A DNA stretch of 64,000 nucleotides from Massilia sp. WG5 (GTDB lineage: Bacteria > Pseudomonadota > Gammaproteobacteria > Burkholderiales > Burkholderiaceae_D), in NCBI RefSeq assembly GCF_001412595.2, contig NZ_CP012640.2:2728001-2792000 (forward strand). Direction: 5' to 3'. The stretch's first letter is position 1. Every line of letters starts with the position of its first letter. The notes under the pieces were generated by a model. That model was not told where the DNA came from. It saw nothing but the letters and a program-made list of their open reading frames with translations, and searched no databases. The position numbers and the translations under genes were made by a program. Positions 1-8,720 of the stretch are shown here, in pieces.

Positions 1-731
1 GACAGGCCGTAGATGTCGACCGCATCGATGCCGGCGCCCTCCTCGATCTCGCGGCGCATGGCGTCGGTCCAGGGTTCGGCGCCGAAGATGCCGACCTGCA
101 GCGACGACGAGGCCGGGTCGATCCCCTGGCGCTTGAATTCCTCGACGATGTTCAGCATGTACGAGGGCGTGACCATGATGATCGAAGGCTTGAAGTCCTG
201 GATCAGCTGGACCTGCTTTTCGGTCTGCCCGCCCGACATCGGCACCACGGTGCAGCCCAGGCGCTCGGCGCCGTAGTGGGCGCCCAGTCCGCCCGTGAAC
301 AGGCCGTAGCCGTAGGCGATGTGGACCATGTCGCCGGGACGGCCGCCGGCCGCGCGGATCGACCGCGCCACCAGGCCGGCCCAGGTGTCGATGTCGCGCC
401 GGGTGTAGCCGACCACCGTCGGCTTGCCGGTGGTGCCGGAGGATGCATGCACGCGCACCACCTGCTCGCGCGGCACCGCGAACAGGCCGAACGGGTAGTT
501 GTCGCGCAGGGTCTTCTTTTCGGTGAAGGGAAACTTCGCCAGATCGGACAGGGTCTTCAGGTCCTCCGGGTGCACGCCTGCTTCGTCGAAGGCGCGGCGG
601 TAGTGCGCCACGTTCTCGTAGGCGTGCCGCAGCGTTTGCTTCAGGCGCTCGAGCTGCAGGGCCTGCAGTTCGTCGCGGCTGGCGCGCTCGATCGGATCGA
701 GATCGCCGGGTTGGGGAATGCGCTGCACCAT
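1..731 (-). CDS. paaK: Phenylacetate--CoA ligase PaaK (N-terminal part, cut by window edge)
   Basis: Reading leftwards from the ATG at 729-731, the first 243 codons begin MVQRIPQPGDLDPIERASRD and contain the AMP-binding P-loop VHASSGTTGKPTVVGYT, followed by SGGQTEKQVQLIQDFKPSII and VGIFGAEPWTD. These are hallmarks of phenylacetate-CoA ligases of the adenylate-forming superfamily. The enzyme activates phenylacetate with ATP and CoA and so feeds the epoxidase encoded upstream. It lies 12 bp downstream of paaI and is the last visible gene of the leftward paa operon. The C-terminal domain, with the catalytic lysine, is outside the window. The assignment is firm because both sequence and operon context agree. 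Confidence 0.95.
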   Translation of the reverse strand, partial: MVQRIPQPGDLDPIERASRDELQALQLERLKQTLRHAYENVAHYRRAFDEAGVHPEDLKTLSDLAKFPFTEKKTLRDNYPFGLFAVPREQVVRVHASSGTTGKPTVVGYTRRDIDTWAGLVARSIRAAGGRPGDMVHIAYGYGLFTGGLGAHYGAERLGCTVVPMSGGQTEKQVQLIQDFKPSIIMVTPSYMLNIVEEFKRQGIDPASSSLQVGIFGAEPWTDAMRREIEEGAGIDAVDIYGL

Positions 732-743
732 GCTATGTCTCCT

Positions 744-1187
744 TTAAACTTCCGCCACCATGCCGTTCACGCGGTGGGACTTGCCGCGGAAGAGCGCCAC
801 CTTGCGCCCTTCCTCGTTCGTGACCACGATGTCGTAGACACCGGTCTTGCCGGACAGCGCCTGCTCGACCGCCTCGGCCGTCAGCAGCTCGCCTTCGCGG
901 CCCGGCGCCAGGTAATCGATGCTGCAGCCGGCGCCGACCGTGTTGAAATTGTGCGAGTTGCAGGCGAAGGCGAAGGCGCTGTCGGCCAGCATGAAGATGT
1001 AGCCGCCGTGGCAGGTGCCGTGGCCGTTCAGCATGTCGCCGCGCACGCGCATGCTCATGCGCGCATAGCCGGGACGGATCGCATCCAGCGTCATGCCCAG
1101 CTGCCGGCTGGCCGGGTCGCGTTCGTACATGGTCCTGCCGGCCAGCTCGGCCAGCGCTTGTGCGCGCTCTTGAACATCAAACTGCAT
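744..1187 (-). CDS. paaI: Hydroxyphenylacetyl-CoA thioesterase PaaI (hotdog fold)
   Basis: A 147-residue hotdog-fold thioesterase with the PaaI-type signature HGTCHGGYIFMLADSAFAFA and the following SIDYLAPGREG segment. PaaI hydrolyses aromatic acyl-CoAs that accumulate when the pathway stalls, returning CoA. The ATG at 1185-1187 (MQFDVQERAQ) was chosen because it gives the usual family length. A longer in-frame version would extend far into paaH. The start overlaps the paaH stop by 11 bp, which indicates translational coupling. It is a cytosolic member of the paa operon. Confidence 0.93.
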   Translation of the reverse strand: MQFDVQERAQALAELAGRTMYERDPASRQLGMTLDAIRPGYARMSMRVRGDMLNGHGTCHGGYIFMLADSAFAFACNSHNFNTVGAGCSIDYLAPGREGELLTAEAVEQALSGKTGVYDIVVTNEEGRKVALFRGKSHRVNGMVAEV

Positions 1188-2757
1188 GGAATCGGGCTCC
1201 TCTCGGATTGGCTGCGAGCTTGCGGCGCAGCAGCGGCGAGACGCGGTAGCGGTCTTCGCCATAGGTGTCGGCCAGGTTGTGCAGCACCCTGACGATGTGG
1301 CACAGGCCGACCGCATCGGCCCAGGCCAGCGGCCCGCGCGGGTAGTTCACGCCCTTCTGCATCGCGATGTCGACGGCGCGTGCGCTGCACACGCCCTGGT
1401 TGACGGCGTCGGCCGCCTCGTTGGCCAGCATGGCGACGGTGCGCATCACGGCCATGCCGGGCACGTCGTCGAGGTGGGTGACCGTGAAGCCGGCGGCCTG
1501 GAACATGCCGACCGCGGCGCGCCAGGCCTCTTCGCTGCACTGGTCGGCTTTCGCCAGCGCGATGCGGGTGGCCCTGGCCGGGTCCAGCAGCAAATCGAAC
1601 AGCACCGTGTTCGGGCAGTTGTCGTCCAGCGCACGCTGGGTCGCGCTGCGGCCGTCGGTCATGAAGATGGCGGCGCCGCGCACGTGGAAGGCCGGCGCCT
1701 CGATCGCGTCGACGCCATCCAGCAGGCCCGGATGGGTGATCGATACGCCGGCCTCGGCCAGGCGTGCGCTCAGCACCTCGTGCAGGGCTTCGAAGAGCGG
1801 CTCCGGATCCTTGTGCGTGCGGGTCACGCGCACGGTCGGCGGCGGCTCCACGGCCGGCTCGGCCTGGGGCACGGGTGCCGCGGCGTTGTCGCCGTAGCGG
1901 TAGAAGCCGCGGCCCGACTTGCGGCCGAGGAAGCCGGCGTTCACCAGTTCCTGCTGCAGCACCGACGGCGTGAAGCGCGGGTCGTGGAAGTAGGCCTTGA
2001 ACACCGACTGCGTGACCGAAAAATTGACGTCGTGGCCGATCAGGTCCATCAGCTCGAAGGGGCCCATGCGGAAACCGCCGCAGTCGCGCATCACCGCGTC
2101 CAGGGTGGCGGCATCGGCGGCCTGCTCCTGCAGCAGGCGCAGCGCCTCCGCATAGTAGGGACGGGCCACGCGGTTGACGATGAAGCCGGGCGTGGATTTC
2201 GCATGCACCGGGCTCTTGCCCCAGGCTTCGGCGGTGGCGTAGACGGTGTCCGCGACCGCCTTCTCGGTGGCGACGCCTTCGACCACTTCCACCAGCGCCA
2301 TCAGCGGCACCGGGTTAAAGAAATGCATGCCGACCAGGCGCTCCGGGTGTTTCAGCTGGGCGGCGATGGCGGTCACCGAGATCGACGAGGTGTTGGTGGC
2401 CAGGATGCAGGCCGGGTCGACGATGTCTTCCAGTCCGGCGAACAGGGCGCGCTTGAGGTCGAGGTCTTCGACGATGGCTTCGACGACCAGCGCCGCATCC
2501 TTCAGTTCCGTTTGCGAGGCGGCCGGCCGCAGGCGCTCGCGCGCGAGGCTGGCCTCGTCGGCGCCCATGCGGCCCTTGGCGACCAGCTTGTCCCAGGCCT
2601 TGCCGATGTCGGCGATGGCCTTCTCGACCGCGCCCGGACGGGTATCGTAGAGGCGCACCAGGTGCCCGGCGCCTGCCGCCACCTGGGCGATGCCGGCGCC
2701 CATGGCGCCGCTGCCGACCACGGCGACGACGCTGCCCTTGTCCAATGCCTGTGCCAT
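1177..2757 (-). CDS. paaH: 3-hydroxyacyl-CoA dehydrogenase PaaH
   Basis: A 526-residue NAD-dependent 3-hydroxyacyl-CoA dehydrogenase. The N-terminal Rossmann motif VVGSGAMGAGIAQVAAGAGH (about residues 13-32) is followed by the NTSSISVTAIA and HPERLVGMHFFNPVPLM segments typical of the family. Two 3HCDH C-terminal domains follow, including GFIVNRVARPYYAEAL. PaaH oxidises 3-hydroxyadipyl-CoA to 3-oxoadipyl-CoA. The gene starts 1 bp after paaG ends and its 3' end overlaps paaI. At 526 residues it is a little longer than the roughly 475-residue E. coli enzyme, because of a proline-rich linker near residue 290. The hydratase PaaF and thiolase PaaJ that act around it are not in this window. Confidence 0.93.
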   Translation of the reverse strand: MAQALDKGSVVAVVGSGAMGAGIAQVAAGAGHLVRLYDTRPGAVEKAIADIGKAWDKLVAKGRMGADEASLARERLRPAASQTELKDAALVVEAIVEDLDLKRALFAGLEDIVDPACILATNTSSISVTAIAAQLKHPERLVGMHFFNPVPLMALVEVVEGVATEKAVADTVYATAEAWGKSPVHAKSTPGFIVNRVARPYYAEALRLLQEQAADAATLDAVMRDCGGFRMGPFELMDLIGHDVNFSVTQSVFKAYFHDPRFTPSVLQQELVNAGFLGRKSGRGFYRYGDNAAAPVPQAEPAVEPPPTVRVTRTHKDPEPLFEALHEVLSARLAEAGVSITHPGLLDGVDAIEAPAFHVRGAAIFMTDGRSATQRALDDNCPNTVLFDLLLDPARATRIALAKADQCSEEAWRAAVGMFQAAGFTVTHLDDVPGMAVMRTVAMLANEAADAVNQGVCSARAVDIAMQKGVNYPRGPLAWADAVGLCHIVRVLHNLADTYGEDRYRVSPLLRRKLAANPRGARFHAV

Positions 2758-2758
2758 C

Positions 2759-3550
2759 TCACTCTCCCTTGAAATGGGGCTGGCGCTTTTCGATGAAGGC
2801 GGCCACGCCCTCGCGGTAGTCGTGGCTGTAGCCCAGTTCGCGCATCATGCCGGCTTCCAGCTGCAGCTGCTGCTCCAGGGTGTTGGTCGAGCTGGCCAGC
2901 ATCGCCTTCTTGGTGAAGGCCAGGCCTTTGGTCGGCGCTTTCGCGAAGTGCTCGGCCATCGCCATCGCTTCGATCATCAGGGCTTCGTCCGGCACGCAGC
3001 GCCAGATCAGGCCCCATTGCTCGGCCTTCTCGGCCGGCAGCTTGTCGCCCAGCAGGGCCAGGCCCATGGCGCGCGCCGGACCGATCAGGCGCGGCAGCAC
3101 CCAGGTGCCGCCGGTGTCCGGAATCAGGCCCAGCTTGCAGAAGGCTTCGATGAAGCTGGCGGATTTCGCGGCCAGCACGATGTCGCAGGCCAGCGCCAGG
3201 TTGGCGCCGGCGCCGGCGGCCACGCCGTTCACCGCGCAGATCACCGGCATCGGCAGCGTGCGCAGGGTCGTGACCAGCGGCGCATAGAATTTTTCGACCG
3301 ATTCGCCGAGGTCGACGCCCGGCGCCCCCGGCTCGACCGCGCGGTCGTTCAGGTCCTGGCCGGCGCAGAAGCCGCGGCCGGCGCCGGTCAGCACCAGCAC
3401 GCGCACGGTCTTGTCGGCCTGCAGCCGGTTCAGCGCGTCGCGCACTTCGCCGTGCATGGCCTGGGTGAAGCTGTTCAGGCGCTCGGGGCGGTTGAGGGTG
3501 AGGACGGCGATGCCGTCATCGATGGTGAATTTGATGGATGCGTAGGTCAT
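2759..3550 (-). CDS. paaG: 2-(1,2-epoxy-1,2-dihydrophenyl)acetyl-CoA isomerase PaaG
   Basis: A 263-residue crotonase-fold protein with the oxyanion-hole region GAGRGFCAGQDLNDR and the second region VNGVAAGAGANLALACDIVLAAKSA, shortened here to its recognisable core VAAGAGANLALACDIV. It has the PaaG-type active-site aspartate region GLIPDTGGTWVLPRL. It isomerises ring-1,2-epoxyphenylacetyl-CoA to oxepin-CoA. Fatty-acid enoyl-CoA hydratases normally carry Glu where PaaG has Asp, so the LIPDTGG motif supports PaaG rather than PaaF. It lies between paaE and paaH in the operon. Confidence 0.9.
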   Translation of the reverse strand: MTYASIKFTIDDGIAVLTLNRPERLNSFTQAMHGEVRDALNRLQADKTVRVLVLTGAGRGFCAGQDLNDRAVEPGAPGVDLGESVEKFYAPLVTTLRTLPMPVICAVNGVAAGAGANLALACDIVLAAKSASFIEAFCKLGLIPDTGGTWVLPRLIGPARAMGLALLGDKLPAEKAEQWGLIWRCVPDEALMIEAMAMAEHFAKAPTKGLAFTKKAMLASSTNTLEQQLQLEAGMMRELGYSHDYREGVAAFIEKRQPHFKGE

Positions 3551-3575
3551 GGTGTCTGCTCCTGTTTTTTATCAC

Positions 3576-3603
3576 CGTGGTCCCCGCCTTCGCGGGGACG
3601 ACG
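3576..3603. repeat. Hairpin repeat between paaE and paaG
   Basis: Arms CGTGGTCCCCG (3576-3586) and CGGGGACGACG (3593-3603) pair at 10 of 11 positions around a 6-nt loop. The sequence resembles the hairpin at 18328-18355, which also ends in GACGACG/AACGACG. It lies in the 61-bp gap between paaE and paaG, where it could partly terminate the transcript or shape mRNA decay. No U-tract follows on the minus strand, so a full terminator is unlikely. Confidence 0.6.
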
Positions 3604-3611
3604 AGTCTCAT

Positions 3612-4688
3612 TTATTCGTGCACGTCGAAATCGACGACGACCCTGTCCGTCACCGGAAAACTCTGGCAGCTCAGCACGAAGCCGCGCGCCACTTCGTAGT
3701 CCTCGAGCGCGTAGTTGACGTCCATCTCGACCTGCCCTTCGAGCACCTTGCAGCGGCAGGTCGAGCACACCCCGCCCTTGCAGGAGTAGCGCATGTCCAG
3801 CCCTGCGCGCAGGCCGGCGTCGAGCAGGGATTCCTTGTCCTTGTCCATGGTGAAGCTGGCGTGGACACCGTCCATGACCACCGTGACTTCGGTCTGGTGG
3901 CGCGGCTCCGCCGACACCGGGCGCGGCTTGCGCGGGGCCTGGGCGGCGCCGGCGGCGAACAGCTCGATGCGGATGCGTTCCTTCGGCATGCCCGCTTCCT
4001 GCAGCGCGTTCGAGACGCCGTGCATCATGTCCTCGGGGCCGCAGATGAAGGCGTAGTCGACGTCCTCCACGCGCAGCCAGTGCCGGAACAGTTCGCGGCA
4101 CTTGGCTTCGGTGATGCGGCCGTGGAACAGCTCGATGTCCTGGGGCTCGCGGCTCATGATGTAGACCAGGTTCAGGCGCTCCATGTACCGGTCCTTCAGC
4201 TCGGCCAGCTCGTCGCGGAAGATCACGGACGAGGAAGCGCGGTTCCCGTACAGCAGGGTGAAGCGGCTGTCCGGCTCGGCCATCAGCGTGGTCTTCACGA
4301 TCGACAGGATCGGCGTGATGCCGCTGCCGGCCGCGAAGGCCAGGTAGTGGCGGCGGCTCGCGGGTTCGAGCGGCAGGTTGAAGCGGCCTTCGGGCGGCAT
4401 CACGTCGATCGTCACGCCGGGGCGGATGCATTCGTTGGCCCAGGTCGAGAACAGGCCGCCGTTCACGCGCTTGATGGCGACGCGCAGGCAATCGTCCTGC
4501 ACCGCCGAGCAGATCGAGTAGGAACGGCGCACGTCCTCGCCGTCGATCATCGCGCGCAGGGTCAGGTGCTGGCCCTGCTGGTATTGGAAGGCCTCGCGCA
4601 GCTCGGGCGGCACGTCGAAGGTGACCGCGATCGCGTCGCGCGTTTCATGCTTCACCTTGGCGACAGTCAGGGGATGGAATTTGCTCAT
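3612..4688 (-). CDS. paaE: Phenylacetyl-CoA 1,2-epoxidase reductase subunit PaaE
   Basis: A 358-residue ferredoxin-NADP reductase-like protein fused to a C-terminal plant-type 2Fe-2S ferredoxin. Visible signatures are the FAD-binding RRSYSICSA, the NAD(P)-binding AFAAGSGITPILSIVKTTL, and the cluster ligands in YSCKGGVCSTCRCKVLEG with the distal Cys in FVLSCQSFP. It passes electrons from NADPH to the di-iron oxygenase PaaAC. It starts 4 bp after the paaD stop. The length matches the E. coli PaaE family. Confidence 0.95.
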   Translation of the reverse strand: MSKFHPLTVAKVKHETRDAIAVTFDVPPELREAFQYQQGQHLTLRAMIDGEDVRRSYSICSAVQDDCLRVAIKRVNGGLFSTWANECIRPGVTIDVMPPEGRFNLPLEPASRRHYLAFAAGSGITPILSIVKTTLMAEPDSRFTLLYGNRASSSVIFRDELAELKDRYMERLNLVYIMSREPQDIELFHGRITEAKCRELFRHWLRVEDVDYAFICGPEDMMHGVSNALQEAGMPKERIRIELFAAGAAQAPRKPRPVSAEPRHQTEVTVVMDGVHASFTMDKDKESLLDAGLRAGLDMRYSCKGGVCSTCRCKVLEGQVEMDVNYALEDYEVARGFVLSCQSFPVTDRVVVDFDVHE

Positions 4689-4692
4689 CGTC

Positions 4693-5211
4693 TTAATGGC
4701 ACTTGAAGTAGTCGAAAGGCTCGCGGCAGTCGAGGCACTGGTACAGCGCCTTGCATGGCGTCGAGCCGAACTGGCTGGTCAGCCGGGTATGCTGCGAGCC
4801 GCAATGCGGGCAGGCGACGCTCGGTTGCTGGATCGCGTGGCGTTTCACCCCATGCTGCAGGGCGCTGATGTCGATCACCTGCTGCACCGGCGGTGCGATG
4901 CCGTAGCCCTTCAGGGCGGCCTTGCCGGCCTCGCTCATCCAGTCGGTGGTCCAGGCCGGCGACAGGCGGGTGGCGATGCGCACCTTGCCCAGGCCACGCG
5001 CGTGCAATGCCTGCTCCACGTCCTCGGCGATCACCTGCATCGCCGGGCAGCCGGAATAGGTCGGGGTGATCGTCACCACGCACTCGTCGCCGTCGAAGGC
5101 GACCTCGCGCACGATGCCGAGGTCGACCACCGAGATCACCGGGATCTCCGGGTCGGGCACCTCGCCGAGCCAGGCCCAGACCTGGGCGCTGGCTTGTGCG
5201 GTATCGGTCAT
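4693..5211 (-). CDS. paaD: Phenylacetyl-CoA epoxidase subunit PaaD (DUF59 Fe-S maturation-like)
   Basis: A 172-residue protein with an N-terminal MIP18/DUF59 domain (VPDPEIPVISVVDLGIVREV and TPTYSGCPAMQVIAEDV) and a C-terminal cysteine-rich segment CPHCGSQHTRL...CLDC that looks like a zinc ribbon. PaaD is required for activity of the epoxidase complex and probably helps with iron or Fe-S assembly. The gene is spaced 4 bp from both paaC and paaE, indicating tight co-translation. Confidence 0.93.
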   Translation of the reverse strand: MTDTAQASAQVWAWLGEVPDPEIPVISVVDLGIVREVAFDGDECVVTITPTYSGCPAMQVIAEDVEQALHARGLGKVRIATRLSPAWTTDWMSEAGKAALKGYGIAPPVQQVIDISALQHGVKRHAIQQPSVACPHCGSQHTRLTSQFGSTPCKALYQCLDCREPFDYFKCH

Positions 5212-5215
5212 GGCC

Positions 5216-5989
5216 TTACCACTCGACGCCGGGATAGGCGCGCTGCAGGAACTGCATCTCGGCCAGGATGTAGCCGAGGCGCTCGCTGTGCCGGCCCTGC
5301 TTGCCGCCGCGCTGCATGTAGGCGCCGGGGTCGGGCATGGGCAGGGTCGCTTCGGCGAAGACTTCCGACACGTGCTGCAGGAAGGCTTCGCGCAGCGCTT
5401 CCGCGGCGGGGGCGACGCCCTGCTCCACCATGGCCAGCTCGAGCTCGTCGTAGATGAAGACTTCGCCCGTATAGGTCCACAGCTCGTCGATCGCGGCTTG
5501 CATCTTCGCGTGGCTGACCGGCGTGCCGTCGCCCAGGCGCACCACCAGGTCGCCGCTGCGGCGCAGGTGGTAGGTGACTTCCTTGACCGATTTTTCCGCG
5601 ATCTCGGCGATGCGCCTGTCGGTCGAGGACAGCAGCCCGCGCATCAGGAAGTAGTGCCAGGTGTCGAAGAAGAACTGGCGCACCATGGTCTGGGCGTAGT
5701 CGCCGTTCGGCTGTTCGACCAGCAGGACATTGCGGAACTCGCGGCTGTCGCGCAGGTAGGCGAGGCGGTCCTCGTCGCGGCCGCGGCCTTCGAGTTCGCC
5801 GGCGTAGCCCAGCCACATGCGGGTCTGGCCGAGCAGGTCGAGGGCGACGTTGGTGAGCGCCATGTCCTCTTCCAGCGCCGGACCCTTGCCGCACAGCTGG
5901 GACAGCTGCTGGGACAGGATCAGGGCGTTGTCGCCCTGGCGCAGAAGGTATTCGATCTTGGCCAATTCAAGGTTCACGGCCGGCCTCAC
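5216..5989 (-). CDS. paaC: Phenylacetyl-CoA epoxidase structural subunit PaaC
   Basis: A 257-residue ferritin-like helical protein beginning MRPAVNLELAKIEYLLRQGD, with the LRLGDNALILSQQLSQLCG-type start and the DLLGQTRMWLGYAGE segment of PaaC. PaaC is the non-catalytic partner that scaffolds PaaA in the epoxidase. Its start overlaps the paaB stop by 4 bp (ATGA arrangement). Confidence 0.94.
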   Translation of the reverse strand: MRPAVNLELAKIEYLLRQGDNALILSQQLSQLCGKGPALEEDMALTNVALDLLGQTRMWLGYAGELEGRGRDEDRLAYLRDSREFRNVLLVEQPNGDYAQTMVRQFFFDTWHYFLMRGLLSSTDRRIAEIAEKSVKEVTYHLRRSGDLVVRLGDGTPVSHAKMQAAIDELWTYTGEVFIYDELELAMVEQGVAPAAEALREAFLQHVSEVFAEATLPMPDPGAYMQRGGKQGRHSERLGYILAEMQFLQRAYPGVEW

Positions 5990-6270
5990 AGGTTCTTGAC
6001 TTCTTCCGGCATCGGGAAGAAGGTCGGGTGGCGATACACCTTGCTGTTGGACGGCTCGAACAGCGCGTCCTTGTCGCTCGGGCTGGAGGCGACGATGTCG
6101 GCCGCCTTCACGACCCAGATCGAGACGCCTTCGTTACGGCGCGTGTAGACGTCGCGCGCATTGTTGATCGCCATCTCGGCATCCGGTGCGTGCAGGCTGC
6201 CGACGTGCTTGTGGGCGAGTCCGTGCTGGCTGCGGATGAAGACTTCCCACAGGGGCCATTCTTTGCTCAT
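5986..6270 (-). CDS. paaB: Phenylacetyl-CoA epoxidase subunit PaaB
   Basis: A 94-residue protein that begins MSKEWPLWEVFIRSQHGLAH and ends with the PaaB-typical KVYRHPTFF...PEEVKNL. The ATG at 6268-6270 was chosen over an upstream in-frame start because it gives the family length and follows a purine-rich GGAGACAA sequence. PaaB bridges the PaaAC heterodimers in the multicomponent epoxidase. Confidence 0.94.
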   Translation of the reverse strand: MSKEWPLWEVFIRSQHGLAHKHVGSLHAPDAEMAINNARDVYTRRNEGVSIWVVKAADIVASSPSDKDALFEPSNSKVYRHPTFFPMPEEVKNL

Positions 6271-6290
6271 TGTTGTCTCCGGGTTTTTAC

Positions 6291-6309
6291 GTGGGCACGG
6301 GGTGCCCAC
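6291..6309. repeat. Short perfect inverted repeat between paaA and paaB
   Basis: Arms GTGGGCAC (6291-6298) and GTGCCCAC (6302-6309) enclose a GGG loop. On the minus strand the hairpin lies 6 bp after the paaA stop and is followed by GTAAAAACCC, only a weak U-tract. It may be a partial attenuator or an mRNA-stabilising structure downstream of paaA. Confidence 0.5.
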
Positions 6310-6315
6310 CCTACA

Positions 6316-7302
6316 TCAGGCGACCTGCCTGGCAGCCTGCTTGTCCGCATGCGCCACCAGCGCCTCGCGGAACCATGCGCCGTCTTCCCAGGCCTTGACC
6401 CGGGTGCGCAGGCGCTCCTTGTTGCAGGGCCCGTTGCCCTTCAGGACGTTGTGGAATTCGTCCCAGTCGATCTCGCCGAAATCGTAGTGGCCGCGTTCTT
6501 CGTTCCACTTCAGGTCGGGGTCGGGGACGCTCAGGCCCAGGAATTCGGCCTGCGGCACGGTCTGGTCGACCATGCGCTGGCGCAGTTCGTCGTTCGAGAA
6601 CAGCTTGATCCGCCACTGCGTCGACTGCGCGCTGTTGACCGACTCGGCGTCCGACGGGCCGAACATCATCAGCGAGGGCCACCACCAGCGGTTCAGGGCG
6701 TCCTGGGCCATCGCCTTCTGTTCGGGCGAGCCCTGGGCCAGCTTCATCATGATGTCGTAGCCCTGGCGCGCGTGGAAGGACTCTTCCTTGCACACGCGGA
6801 TCATGGCGCGCGCATACGGCCCATACGAGCAGCGGCAAAGCGGGATCTGGTTGATGATGGCCGAGCCGTCGACCAGCCAGCCGATCGCGCCGATGTCGGC
6901 CCAGGTCAGCGTGGGGTAGTTGAAGATGCTCGAGTACTTGGCCTTGCCCGCGTGCAGGGCCTCCAGCAGCTCGTCGCGCGAGACGCCCAGGGTTTCGGCG
7001 GCGCTGTACAGGTAGAGGCCGTGGCCGGCTTCGTCCTGGATCTTGGCCAGCAGGATCGCCTTGCGCTTGAGGGTGGGGGCGCGCGTGACCCAGTTGCCTT
7101 CCGGCAGCTGGCCGACGATCTCGGAATGGGCATGTTGGGAAATCTGGCGCACCAGGGTCTTGCGGTAAGCCTCGGGCATCCAGTCCTTCGGCTCGATCTT
7201 GACGCCGGCGTCGATGCGGGCCTGGAAAGCCTGTTCATCCGCGCTCATGTCGTCGCGCGTCTGTACCTTCTTGAGGCCGGTTTCTACCAGTTGGGCATAC
7301 AT
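6316..7302 (-). CDS. paaA: Phenylacetyl-CoA 1,2-epoxidase catalytic subunit PaaA
   Basis: A 328-residue di-iron oxygenase subunit. Iron-ligand regions include [20 protein letters not shown] and [19 protein letters not shown], and the C-terminal [16 protein letters not shown] segment is conserved in PaaA. It inserts one oxygen atom from O2 across C1-C2 of phenylacetyl-CoA. The ATG at 7300-7302 ([10 protein letters not shown]) was chosen because an upstream in-frame start lies within the promoter and the sequence CGGAGACC precedes it. It is the first gene of the leftward operon. Confidence 0.95.
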   Translation of the reverse strand: MYAQLVETGLKKVQTRDDMSADEQAFQARIDAGVKIEPKDWMPEAYRKTLVRQISQHAHSEIVGQLPEGNWVTRAPTLKRKAILLAKIQDEAGHGLYLYSAAETLGVSRDELLEALHAGKAKYSSIFNYPTLTWADIGAIGWLVDGSAIINQIPLCRCSYGPYARAMIRVCKEESFHARQGYDIMMKLAQGSPEQKAMAQDALNRWWWPSLMMFGPSDAESVNSAQSTQWRIKLFSNDELRQRMVDQTVPQAEFLGLSVPDPDLKWNEERGHYDFGEIDWDEFHNVLKGNGPCNKERLRTRVKAWEDGAWFREALVAHADKQAARQVA

Positions 7303-7333
7303 GGTGGTCTCCGTTTGTGTTCTGTCTGAATCC

Positions 7334-7362
7334 ATAATACGATACAAAAAACTGGATGTACA
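7334..7362 (-). promoter_or_regulatory. Candidate paaA operon promoter
   Basis: On the minus strand TGTACA (7357-7362) and TATTAT (7334-7339) are separated by exactly 17 bp, about 30 bp before the paaA ATG. The whole 129-bp paaA-paaX gap is AT-rich compared with its surroundings. TGTACA is itself palindromic and could be part of a regulator site. I could not identify a convincing match to the long PaaX operator described in E. coli, so the operator is not placed. Confidence 0.5.
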
Positions 7363-7431
7363 CCAAAATTTTGAATCATATCGATGTGCAACAATCTATC
7401 CCATGCATCGTGATTACGGTAAAGTAACTGT

Positions 7432-8358
7432 ATGAAAATGCTCACCAGCAGCGAGTGGATAGCCCGCTTCCTTACCACCGATCCGCCGCGCTCGAAGTCG
7501 CTGGTCATGACGATCTTCGGCGACGCCATCGCCCCACACGGCGCCCGCCTGTGGCTGGGCAGCCTGATCGAGCTGGTGGCGCCGATGGGCGTCACCGACC
7601 GCCTGGTGCGCACCAGTGTATTCCGCCTGGTGCAGGAAGGCTGGCTGGTCGCGAGCCGCGAGGGGCGGCGCAGCAGCTATGCCCTGCTGCCGGAGGCGCG
7701 TCCGCGCTTCGAGCGCGCGAACCGCCGCATCTACGCCCCGCCCGGCCTCGACTGGGATGGCCGCTGGACCGTGGTGATGGCACCGAACGGCAGCATCGAC
7801 GCCAGCCTGCGCGCGGCCGTGCGCAAGGAGCTCGAGTGGGAAGGTTACGCGATGCTGGCGCCGGGGCTGCTGGCCCATCCGGCGGCCGATCCGGCGCCGC
7901 TGGCCGAGATCCTCGATCGCATCAAGGGCGCCGGCAAGGTCTTCGTCTGCAGCGCCGCCGAACTGCCCGGGTCCGGCTCGCGTCCGCTGGGCGAACTGGT
8001 GCACGAAGGCTGGAACCTGTCCGGCGTGGTGGCCGGCTACCGCCGCTTCATCGAGGAGTTCTCGCCGCTGCTGGCACTGCTGAAGGAAGAAAAGGAACTC
8101 ACGCCCGAGGCGGCGTTCGTGATGCGCAGCCTGCTGATCCACGCCTACCGCCGCGTCCAGCTGCACGACCCGATGCTGCCGCTGGAGCTGCTGCCCCAGC
8201 CCTGGCCGGGCTCGGAAGCCTACGCGCTGGCGCAGGCGATCTACCGCCTGAGCTGGCAGCAGGCGGAGCGGCACCTGATGGATGTGCTGCGCAGGGAAGA
8301 TGCGGATGCGCCCGAAGCGGATGCCGGCTTCTATGAGAGGTTCGGCGGATTGCGCTGA
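7432..8358 (+). CDS. paaX: Phenylacetate-responsive repressor PaaX
   Basis: A 308-residue regulator with an N-terminal winged-helix region (PRSKSLVMTIFGDAIAPHGA, then SVFRLVQEGWLVASREGRRSSYAL) and the PaaX C-terminal domain ending near QPWPGSEAYALAQAIYRLSW. PaaX represses paa genes and is released by phenylacetyl-CoA. It is divergent from paaA with 129 bp between the start codons. The length agrees with the roughly 316-residue E. coli protein. Confidence 0.95.
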   Translation: MKMLTSSEWIARFLTTDPPRSKSLVMTIFGDAIAPHGARLWLGSLIELVAPMGVTDRLVRTSVFRLVQEGWLVASREGRRSSYALLPEARPRFERANRRIYAPPGLDWDGRWTVVMAPNGSIDASLRAAVRKELEWEGYAMLAPGLLAHPAADPAPLAEILDRIKGAGKVFVCSAAELPGSGSRPLGELVHEGWNLSGVVAGYRRFIEEFSPLLALLKEEKELTPEAAFVMRSLLIHAYRRVQLHDPMLPLELLPQPWPGSEAYALAQAIYRLSWQQAERHLMDVLRREDADAPEADAGFYERFGGLR

Positions 8359-8594
8359 GGCGCGCTCATCGACAGCCGGATGCTCTCGACGCTGAGCTCG
8401 AGGTCGAGTCCCGGCCAGTACAGGCAGGTATCGCCGAAGCACTCGACCCGGCACAATTGCGCCACCGTCGCATCCTCGAACCAGGGATACATGGCGAAGG
8501 GCAGGTACAACTCTTCCCGATGACAGCGCAGCCAGAAACCCTGGCTGTCGATGCTGGTGATTTCGGCCCGTGCCACGCGAATTTCATTCTTCAT
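8331..8594 (-). CDS. DUF2442-type small protein
   Basis: Eighty-seven residues from the ATG at 8592-8594, preceded by GGAGGAAAAC. The C-terminal part RVECFGDTCLYWPGLDLELSVESI matches the shape of DUF2442 proteins (GxGxxWPxLDxDISVExL). DUF2442 members often sit in toxin-antitoxin-like DUF4160/DUF2442 pairs, but no DUF4160 partner is seen next to this one. The gene converges on paaX and overlaps its 3' end by 28 bp. Function unknown. Confidence 0.7.
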   Translation of the reverse strand: MKNEIRVARAEITSIDSQGFWLRCHREELYLPFAMYPWFEDATVAQLCRVECFGDTCLYWPGLDLELSVESIRLSMSAPQRNPPNLS

Positions 8595-8720
8595 TGTTTT
8601 CCTCCGAAACAGCAACGGTAGCAGCGGAGAGCAGGCCATCATTTGACCGGCAGCAGACGAGCCGATTTGCGCGGCGAAACAAGGTATGGTTATGATGCGT
8701 GCCTCACCACTCAAATAACA

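Noticed and set aside
276..2772. Long plus-strand open frames opposite paaK-paaI-paaH
   Set aside because: They have Ala/Arg/His-rich low-information composition and lie wholly opposite confirmed paa genes.
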